Shown piece after piece: positions 56,175 through 64,000 of a stretch of 64,000 nucleotides of DNA. This DNA is from Chloridium humicola (taxonomy: Eukaryota > Ascomycota > Sordariomycetes > Chaetosphaeriales > Chaetosphaeriaceae). Both the position numbers and the translations under genes were made by a program. Numbering within the stretch: the first letter of the stretch is position 1; every line of letters starts with the position of its first letter. Where the stretch lies: positions 1 to 64,000 of the forward strand of contig JAPDFF010000010.1 of the NCBI GenBank assembly GCA_027569505.1. The letters are read 5' to 3'. Below the pieces are notes generated by a model that saw nothing but the letters and a program-made list of their open reading frames with translations, searched no databases and was not told the origin of the DNA.

Positions 56175-57619
56175 AGCGGCGGTGGTCGTGTGCCATTTTT
56201 TTTTACTTTTTCTTTTTGAAATGTTGTTGGGAGGGGCGGGCCGGCTCGTCCGGGATTTTGGGGCAATGAAGTAATGACTTGTTGCGCGGGAGGAGGGTCT
56301 GGAGAGACACATGGGGATGGGGATGTTGGTGTGGAGGGGAGTGTTCCCTGGCCTGCTTGGCGGGAGGGATGCTCTTCACGGGGCGGAGGAGAGGAGTTGG
56401 GGAGGGGTGGAGTTGTCGGGAGCGAAGAGGGAGGTGGTTCTGATCCGGATCGATCGGCCGATTTGCGACGATACCCAGCGAACTGCATCAACAAACAACA
56501 ACAACAACAGCGACCTATCCCGCAACAACAACCAACGCCGCGTTGCCTCCCTTCGGGTTTTCGATTTCGCTTGGACAGCTCGCGAGGAGAGGGCTGTTGG
56601 GTCAGAGCCTGTGGGAGGGGGGAAAAGGATAGGATCGGGAAAGCTGGAGGAGCTGCTGCTTTGTTGTGTCCGCGTCGATGTCCTTCTCTGTCCGGCAAAC
56701 CCTCAATCGGCCCTGACGGCGGGGGGCTTTCTTCGACGGCGCGCCGGATCTCGCCATTTGGGAGGGAACTCTGGCAGCTTCTACAGTTTACTATACTTTT
56801 TTTCCGCTAATACTATTTTGATACCATCACTGATCCCAATCACCCGTTTTGCTGATCTCTATCTACCTTACGTTTCGTTTCGTTTCAAAACATCCTCCAG
56901 CCACCCAAGAAGGGAAAAAAACATGTTTCCAGTTCCCACAGCGATCATTCAGCCGCCGCCTGGCCAACCTCGCTTTCGTTCGGAGATGGACCGGGATTCG
57001 AGAACTTGTTTCTAATCCAGGGTTCGTTCCTGGTTTGGTGAAAAGAGCCGGAACCCGGCCGAGCCGTGGAGATGTCCAAATTCTTGCTTGTGGGCACGCG
57101 TGGCACGGCAGCACACACCCCCACCACAATGCCGTAAAAATGCCGCAACCTACCACGCTAGCTCCGCACTTGGCAGGCTTGCAAGGCCGCGTGCCCACTC
57201 GGCCGACGCCGCCAAGAGGGCGGGAAATCTGGGGTTTTGCTGGCTTGATGTTCGCTTCGGCGTTGATGGTTCTTGGGACCTTGGTGATGAAAATGGGTTT
57301 GTTGTGGGGAGGTTTGAATATGGTGAGACATCACCTTGTTGGCCTTCGTCCTCACCGTACCAGTGGCAAAGCTAACGGACGGACGGCATCTGATATTCGC
57401 GCATGTCACGTCGGGTAAGGTATCACCAACAACTCACACACAGAGACACACGAGCGGCTGTCAAAGCCGGTCTCGTCCGGTAGCCCCGCAGAACTAACGC
57501 CGCAATCATGAGACTTTGGTCCCTGCATGAGAGGGATTCCAGACTTGGGACGGAAGGCTGCATGTTGGAAGCAGGTGAGCCAGCAAAGTATTGGATTTTA
57601 TTAATCCCGCTCTCGCTAG
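56175..57619. other. 1.4 kb convergent region between the 67-aa gene and dcd1
   Basis: Holds the 3' UTRs of both genes. The first half is G-rich with CAACAA repeats around 56490-56530. Open frames up to 234 codons (56311-57015) read through AT-rich and homopolymer DNA and show no domain. Confidence 0.5.
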
Positions 57620-58914
57620 TTATGTGTACTGCTCGGGCTTCTCGAGGTGGATCAGGCCGTTGGCTGGCTGTGGGGGCATTCAATGGTCAGCAACAACACC
57701 AACCTCCATATCGCCCTTCCGGGGAAGGAAGAAACAGGGTGAGTAAAAACGGCAGAAACACACAAAAAAAAAAAGGACTCACCGGCACAAACTGCCTCAA
57801 CCTAACCCCGGCCTGCCTAAACACCGCCGCCGTCTCCCCATCCATACTATACCCCTGCGAATACACCACCTCCTCAATCCCCACCTGCGCGATCTTGATA
57901 CTGCACGTCAGACACGGACACGTATCACAATACAGCACCGCGCCCTCCCTCACCCTTTCCCTTCCCGCCTCCAGCAGCGCGTTCTCCTCCGCGTGGATAC
58001 ACAAACACGTCGCCAGTCCATGACCCGACCCTTCCCCGGAATTACACCGGCCGCACCCGCCCTCGCCGCAATTCTGAAGCCCCCGGGGGGTCCCGTTGTA
58101 CCCCGTCGAGATCACCCGCTTGTCGCGCACCACGACGCACCCCACCCGCCGCTTCATGCAGTTGCTGCGCTGCGCGGCGAGCGACGCGAGGGACATGAAG
58201 TAGGAGTCCCAGGAGGGGCGCAGGCGGTCGGGGTTGAGGAGGTCAAGTTTGCCGAGGGTCGCGTAGAGGTGCGCGAGCGAGGAGGAGGTGTTGAGGAGCC
58301 GGACGGTGGCGCGGGAGATGAGGGTCGTGTGGCAGGTGAGAGGGGAGTAGAGTTGGGCGTCGGAGAGGTGGGCGAAGGCTTCGAGGGTTGTGATGGGGGA
58401 GGAGGAGGAGGAGGGGAGTGGGGGAGGTGGGGAGTCAGGGGTGGATGGGGTGGTGGTGAGGAGGGAGGTGGTGTGGTGGTGTTTTTGGCGGGCTTGGTAG
58501 CGCTGCCAGCGGACGGTTAACGGTGCGTCGACGCTGATGAGGAGGAAGAAGGGTCGCCGGGTGTACATATCGAGGATCGCTTCGTTGGGGATGTCGGTGG
58601 TCACCCATCGCTCGCGCCAGTTCTTGGTGATAAACTCGAGGAGTTCGTCCGGGTTGGAGAAGATTTGTTGCCGGCCTGATGAGCCGCTGCTACTCAAGCT
58701 GCTGTGGCTTGAGAGGGCGATGCCATCGACGGCGGCATCTGCTTCGCTGGGCGTGCGAGGCTCCAGGTACAGTTGCGTAAAGCCATGGTGGTCAACCAGA
58801 TAGCGGGCAATGGTTCGCTTGCCCGCGCAAATGCCTGGCCATTGCTTGTCAAAATGAGTGTAGCAAACAGAAAGGTAAGAGGGGGTATTTACTGCCACAA
58901 ATGCCGATAAACAT
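57620..58914 (-). CDS. dcd1: Deoxycytidylate (dCMP) deaminase with N-terminal P-loop-like domain
   Basis: Converts dCMP to dUMP, feeding thymidylate synthesis. Exons 58914-58893, 58834-57783, 57667-57620; 373 residues. The 22-nt first exon and intron 1 give MFIGICGSICAGKRTIARYL, a P-loop-like start resembling a nucleotide kinase fold. The deaminase domain holds the zinc site HAEENAL (His at about 288, with the catalytic Glu) and PCLTC (about 314-318), plus a second Cys/His cluster (GCGRCNSGEGSGH) typical of the family. A Ser/Pro-rich linker separates the halves. The last intron (115 nt, with a poly-pyrimidine tract) leads to a 16-codon exon ending HLEKPEQYT. It diverges from atg7. Confidence 0.94.
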
Positions 58915-59651
58915 TGCCAACTCCGCCGCTATGGATATCCTTTTCAACAGACAGTTTAACACAACAAAGCAGCCGTAATTGCGGTCTTGGAAAGTCTTCA
59001 CGTTTCAGATCAAAAGATCAGACCAGGAGTGAATCCAACGCGTCCTGCAACCAATTTACGCGTCCAGACCCGACGCCAAGCCCTGGGTCGGCCCTAGCCG
59101 AAGATTAGCCGGAGGGGCACCTTGCATGAAAGTGCGGGGCACCCGTTCGCAGCTGGAGGAGCTGGAGGAGCTCCCCACATTCATCCGGAGGCGTCGCTGC
59201 CTTGCTGACAACATCAACTGAACACCAAGCTTGGCCCCAGGCTGGATCCTGTGACACATCGGTCATCCAGACAAGAGTTGTGGAAAAACCAGCTGACCTA
59301 CTGAAGAACCACGCTTCATGAGCATTTCCTTGATCATTGGCAGAAGGTTCATCAAAATCTGGGTCAATATCTCGTTGTGAACTCTCCTCCACTCTCACAA
59401 ACAGTGAGAGTTAGCTCTTGGTGAAAGACTGCATCCGAACTTCCAGTCTCCAGTTTACAACCTGACCCAGTGGAGGGCTCACCGCACCGACTTCACCCTG
59501 ATACCAGCCGTGGCCCGTGAGCCAGGCTTAGCGTATATATCGCGCTTCCATCTTTCTCAACTCCACATCCCTTTCTTTCACGAACCAGCAAGCAACCAAC
59601 CGACTACCTCACAACTCCGCAGCCACCTTCCCCGACCGGGCAGCCAACACC
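58915..59651. promoter_or_regulatory. Divergent promoter region between dcd1 and atg7
   Basis: 0.74 kb between opposite starts. A TATATA sequence at about 59533, some 115 bp before the atg7 ATG, could be its TATA box, with a CT/CA-rich leader after it. Confidence 0.5.
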
Positions 59652-61916
59652 ATGGCCGCCCTCAAATTCGTCCCCTTCTCTTCCGAGATTGAGCTCCCAT
59701 TTTATTCTGCTCTCTTCTCCTCCAAGCTCGACCATGACAAGCTCGACGATTCGGCGCGGCCGGTGCTCGGCTTGTATGAGCCCCGCGCCCAGGCCGATCC
59801 CGAGTCCAGCACCAGGATGCAGATCCTCGGAAGCGCCCTCACGAGCAAGGAGTGAGCATCTTTGTCGGTGTCGCTTTAAGCGCGTTACACTGACGAGAAG
59901 ATCAGCGCGCCCATCAGCATGAGCCGTGCCAAAGGCTACATCAAGAACGTGAACACGATCGAGGAGTTCAAGAACACAGACAAGAACGCGATGATCACCG
60001 ACGCTGGTCGCCAGGTATGTGCGACACCATTAATGACTGTTCTTTGACTAACAAGCGTCGCAGATATGGGAGGCAATCCAGGACGGCACCATCTACTCTG
60101 TCCCCTCACTCCTCTCATCGTTCGCCATCCTATCGTTCGCCGACCTGAAGAAGTACCGTTTTACCTACTGGTTCGCGTTTCCCGCGCTTCACTCGGACCC
60201 TCCGTGGAAGCAGACCGGTCCCGTCGGACGGATCAATTCAGGGGAGAGTACCGCGCTTGCGGATGCCGTCGGGACCTGGCGGTATGTCGTCAGCAATGAG
60301 GGCGAGCACGGTTTCTTCCTTGCGAAGAAGGTCCGCGGCAAGGATTCGATGAAGTCGCATCTTGATGATGCCCCTGCCGACATTGGGTACCGCTGGGTGA
60401 TTGGCTCTCTGCGCGACTTCGAGACAGGTTTTTTCAACGACGTTCCCGAGGAGGATCGCTACGTTGCGTTCGTTGATGCCTCTAACTACGCAGAGTCTCC
60501 GTCGTGGCCGCTGCGCAATCTGCTGGTCCTGATCCGGCAGAGGTATAAGCTGAACAAGGTCCAGATTCTCTGCTATCGAGATACCCAGGCTCGGCGGCAC
60601 GAGGCTCGGAGCATCATTCTTCCCTTGACCATGGACAAGGCCGACGATTCACAGCCGGCGAAGATGCCCAACGTGACAGGCTGGGAGAGAGACGGCAGCG
60701 GAAAGCTGAGGGCCCGGGTCGCGAACCTTGCTGAGTATATGGACCCCACTCGGCTCGCCGACCAGGCCGTCGACCTCAACTTGAAGCTGATGAAGTGGCG
60801 TCTGGCTCCTAACCTGGACCTGGACACCATCAAGAACACCAAGTGCCTGCTGCTTGGCGCTGGCACACTGGGCAGCTATGTCTCGCGGAACTTGATGGGC
60901 TGGGGCGTGAGGAAGATCACTTTTGTCGACTATGGTGCGATTTCATTCTCGAACCCCGTGCGGCAGCCTCTCTTTCAGTTTAACGACTGCCTCAATGGGG
61001 GACGGCCCAAGGCGCTGCGTGCTGCAGAGTCTCTCAAGGAGATCTATCCGGGGGTTGAGGCTGAGGGACATGTTCTCTCAGTGCCAATGCTGGGCCACCC
61101 CGTCAATGACGAGGCCAAGGTGAAGGCAAACTTTACCAAGCTGCAGGAGCTGGTGGACGCGCACGATGTCATCTTTCTGCTCATGGACACCCGCGAGTCG
61201 CGGTGGTTGCCGACGCTGATGGGCAAGGCGTCCAACAAGATCGTCATGAACGCAGCGCTCGGGTTCGACACGTACGTGGTGATGCGGCATGGCGCGGCAC
61301 CCGAGGATGGCAGCGAGGAAACCCTCGGCTGCTACTTCTGCAACGACGTCGTGGTCGCAGCTGATGTAAGCCCCCTGAACCAGCCCTCCAACCGCACACC
61401 TCACTAACACCCCCCTCACAGTCAATGAAAGACCAAACCCTCGACCAGCAATGCACGGTCACCCGCCCGGGCGTCGCAGCCATCGCCTCCGCCCTCCTCG
61501 TCGAGATGCTCACCAGCGTGCTGCAACACCCCAAAAAGCACCACGCGCCCGCCCCCATCCCCATCCCAGGCTCGTCCCCCTCAACAACCACCACCTTCGA
61601 GCGCGAGCCCGCCGACCACGCGCTGGGCATCGTCCCGCACCAGATCCGCGGCTTCCTGTCAACCTTCCAGAACATGGTCATCCACGGCCGGTCGTACCCG
61701 CAGTGCAGCGCGTGCAGCAAGCCGATTTTGGAGGCGTACAAGACGGAGGGGTGGGAGTTTGTGAAGAGGGCGCTGGAGAGTAGGGAGTACGTGGCTGAGT
61801 TGAGTGGGTTGGCGGAGGTGCAGAGGCTGGCGGAGAAGGCGGCTGCGGAGGTGGAGTGGAGTGAGGACGAGGAGGAGGGGTTGGGGGAGGAGGAGGGGGA
61901 GGGGGTGCTGATCTAG
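59652..61916 (+). CDS. atg7: Autophagy E1-like activating enzyme Atg7
   Basis: Activates the ubiquitin-like proteins Atg8 and Atg12 for autophagosome formation. Exons 59652-59851, 59906-60014, 60064-61365, 61422-61916; 701 residues. The N-terminal domain begins LKFVPFSSEIELPFY and includes the YWFAFPAL motif. The E1 domain has the nucleotide-binding GAGTLGSYVSRNL, followed by FVDYGAISFSNPVRQ. Zinc-binding CYFCND and CSAC pairs are present. The catalytic cysteine is Cys548 in DQQCTVTRPG, early in the last exon. The tail is highly acidic, as usual for Atg7, where the C-terminus binds Atg8. The stop codon lies inside the first unit of a 14-bp tandem repeat. The last ~60 codons are G-rich. Confidence 0.97.
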
Positions 61917-62040
61917 GGGACATGATCTAGGGGAGTTGACCTAGGGGTCATGATTGAAAGAATCTTGATCGAAGGGTCTCGATCAAAGGTGGATGAGGGG
62001 ACGTTGATCTCAGGGTGAAGGGGTCTTCATCTGAGGGAAT
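61909..62040. repeat. Degenerate 14-bp tandem array overlapping the atg7 stop codon
   Basis: Units of tgatctaggggaca type start at 61909, 61923 and 61937, then decay into tgattgaaag, gatcgaaggg, gatctcaggg and catctgaggg variants up to about 62040. The TAG of atg7 (61914-61916) belongs to the first unit. Confidence 0.8.
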
Positions 62041-62480
62041 GGAGGCAGATATGCTATCTGGGCGCTTGATGGCCGCGGAACGGAGTTTTGGGAGCTCGGT
62101 GCGAGTTTGGAGGGTCGCTATGGAGTTCGTCTCTGGGGTCTTATTTTCAACGGATCGGAGGGGAGTTCTGGGAAGCCGGATAGATACACGACCATGATTC
62201 ACATTGGTAACGGGCAATCCAGGCACGGCGTTATTGAGCATCTTGGTCTCGTTGTGAGTTGTAAATTGTGAGCTGTGAATTGTGAACAGGGGATGGATGC
62301 CTTTGAGTGTTCCATGCCAAGCCATGCCCGAAGGCGGTAAGCCCCGGCAGAATTATTCCCCAGCCAACCATCCCAGAATTATTTTCCACCATCACCTTCC
62401 ACCTCCCCCATCCATTCCCTCCCTCCCAACCAAAACAACAACTCCCCACCACCCGCCGGACCACCACATCACCCGGCAAA
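61917..62480. other. Intergenic: atg7 3' flank and DUF2462 gene promoter
   Basis: After the repeat array the sequence holds short direct repeats (gttgtgagttgtaaattgtgagctgtgaattgtg, around 62251-62285) and a CT/CCA-rich leader next to the downstream ATG. No gene seen. Confidence 0.5.
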
Positions 62481-62762
62481 ATGGCCCAAGGCGCGGTCAA
62501 AAAATCCGCCAAACCGGCCTCGACCGGAAAGGGCGGCAAAGCAGGCGGCAAGGCGGCAGCCAAGAAGCAGGGCGGCGGCGTCAACAAGGGCAAGAAGGCG
62601 AAGACCACCGCCGACAAGGTCCAGAGGAAATACACAGCGGGCTTGGTCGCCAAGACGGAGGCGATGTTGGGCGAGAGGGCGGGGCATTTGGAGTTGATTG
62701 GCAAGGGGAGAAAGAAGGGCGAGGAGAAGGTTTTCAAGGGGGGCAGTCGCAAGTTTGGTTAA
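62481..62762 (+). CDS. Small basic DUF2462 (UPF0390) family protein
   Basis: Single exon, 93 residues. The start MAQGAVKKSAKP fits the DUF2462 family, which begins MAQG in fungi and animals (human C19orf53). It is extremely Lys/Gly/Ala-rich with several KKAK or GRKK clusters, so likely nuclear or nucleolar and RNA-associated; the molecular role is not established. The open frame reaches upstream to an ATG at 62307, but that part looks like leader sequence. The ATG at 62481 follows a typical CACCCGGCAAA context. It ends 186 bp before the opposing decarboxylase stop. Composition makes the assignment less certain than for larger genes, but the N-terminus and the conserved RKYTAGL block support it. 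Confidence 0.75.
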   Translation: MAQGAVKKSAKPASTGKGGKAGGKAAAKKQGGGVNKGKKAKTTADKVQRKYTAGLVAKTEAMLGERAGHLELIGKGRKKGEEKVFKGGSRKFG

Positions 62763-62948
62763 GGTGTTTGAGATTGTTGCGGGGGGGTGCCTGGGGTGGG
62801 AGTTGGGTTGGGTGGTGGATTTGGGGGTTGTGGTGGTCGGGGAGATATATCTGCTGGAAGAGGAGGGAGTTGGACGTCAAGAGCCAGATTGCTCGTGGCA
62901 CCTGGGCGAATACAGCTATTACTCGACTCGACGACCCATTACAAGCTG

Positions 62949-64000
62949 TTACCGACCCTCGGCGATCTCAGTCAACACCTCCTTGATGACCGCCGCATCC
63001 CTCTCGACGTCGACCCGCCAGCTCCCGACGGCAATACGCACCGCCTTCTTCCCACCCCATTTCGTCCCGCTCACAAACATCTTCCCACTCGCGTTGATGC
63101 GGTCGACCAACACCTCGTTTAGCCCCTCATCCTTGGCCCGGAACAGAACGATGATGTACGTGCTCTCCAGCGACGCATCCTCCTCCGGCAGCCATTCGTA
63201 GTGCTCCGAGTCCCGCACATACGCAGCAATCTCCCGCGCAAGCAGCACCATCCGGCTCAGCATAGCGGCAATCCCCTCCCTCCCCTCGCTCAACAAGACG
63301 GCATACACCGGAAGGGCGCGGAATCGGCGGGAGTTTTCGATGCCGACGTTCAGCGGGCTGAGGATGGCGTTGGGGTCACCAGAAGAGGCGAGATATGCGG
63401 CGTTAGGGTTGCTGAAAACCTGAGTGGGGATGGAGGCGTCCCGGCAGAGGAAGATGCCGTTGTCATAGGGCTTGGTGCCGTCAGATCATAATTCAAGATA
63501 CCATCGCAGGTTCACTTACCACGTTCAAGAGCTTGTGCCCGTCCGCGGCTATGCTGTCCGCCAGTTCCAACCCGGCGACGTGCGCATGCAGGCTGAGAAA
63601 TTCGTCTGTCTTGGGCAGGGCGCGGGCGAAGATGCCGAATGCTAAGACCCAGATTAACATCAACCTCACAAGTGCCAATCAGTAGAAACTACGGACCTCC
63701 ATCAACATGCACCCAAGCCCCATACCGATCCGCCAAACTCCTCAACTTCGGCATATCAAGCACATTCGTCGCAAACCTGCCCGTGTTTACCTCCCCGGCG
63801 CTCACAACCACAATACTCGCCACTCCATCCCTCTCCCCCTCTTCCAACGCCCTCTCCACCTTGTCCAAATCTAACCGCCACGGCTCTGCCTCACTCACCC
63901 CCACTTCCTTGACACTCGCGTGCCCTAGCCCAACAACACTCGCCGCCTTGTAAAGCGACGAATGCCCCATGCTCGTAAGCACCTGTATCCCGCGCACCCC
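62949..64000 (-). CDS. Group II pyridoxal-dependent decarboxylase, C-terminal part (5' end beyond window)
   Basis: PLP enzyme of the glutamate/aromatic amino acid decarboxylase family; substrate cannot be told from this part. Exons visible: 64000-63697, 63641-63520, 63470-62949, the first one incomplete. Family hallmarks are SMGHSSLYKAA (cofactor-binding region), HVDGAFG after splicing (Asp that contacts the PLP ring nitrogen), and the cofactor lysine in ADGHKLLNVPYDNG, which spans intron 2. The C-terminal small domain (VSGTKWGGKKAVRIAVGSW) closes the gene. Introns are 55 and 49 nt, each with an AG acceptor and the second with a CTGAC branch site. It converges on the DUF2462 gene with 186 bp between stops. 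Confidence 0.9.

Noticed and set aside
56311..57015. 234-codon frame between the 67-aa gene and dcd1
   Set aside because: Includes Asn runs from CAACAA repeats and leader-like DNA; no domain.

Overview
This is a 64 kb piece of a GC-rich filamentous ascomycete genome, most likely class Sordariomycetes. The support is short spliceosomal introns of about 47-115 nt with CTAAC/CTGAC branch sites, CT-rich leaders, and fungal families such as a GH72 glucanosyltransferase, a CFEM membrane protein, an NsdD/SUB-1 GATA factor, ATG7 and a two-domain dCMP deaminase. I find 19 protein-coding genes, two of them cut by the window edges. I see no rRNA, tRNA, CRISPR array or transposon. Exon boundaries were worked out by hand from splice sites, reading frame and family conservation.

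Left part (1-12.9 kb): 3' end of a free methionine-(R)-sulfoxide reductase (+), a GPI-anchored GH72 wall enzyme (-), the F-BAR/C1/SH3 actin regulator Bzz1 (-), the mRNA-export helicase Dbp5 (+), and a CFEM receptor-like protein with a huge disordered tail (+). Middle part (12.9-31.3 kb): one gene, the GATA developmental regulator NsdD/SUB-1 (+), isolated between about 9.9 kb and 7.0 kb of sequence with no convincing gene. The upstream desert carries an excess of CGATCG sites and a perfect AT-rich inverted repeat, and looks like a large regulatory domain or long leader.

Right part (31-64 kb) is a dense housekeeping block: glutamate-cysteine ligase (-), FACT subunit Spt16 (-), flippase subunit Cdc50/Lem3 (-), PKA regulatory subunit (+), splicing factor Spf27/BCAS2 (-), neutral ceramidase (+), a Kelch protein (+), complex I 24 kDa subunit (-), a 67-residue single-span membrane protein (+), dCMP deaminase (-), Atg7 (+), a DUF2462 basic protein (+) and the 3' part of a group II PLP decarboxylase (-). 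Several pairs are divergent (Bzz1/Dbp5, Cdc50/PKA-R, Spf27/ceramidase, 24 kDa/67-aa protein, dCMP deaminase/Atg7). There is no sign of a single pathway cluster.

The most interesting sequence-level observation is that many genes switch from C-ending to G-ending codons on the coding strand as they approach the stop codon, an abrupt GC-skew inversion at gene 3' ends. The strongest biological candidate is the oversized, motif-rich neighbourhood of the NsdD/SUB-1 gene.
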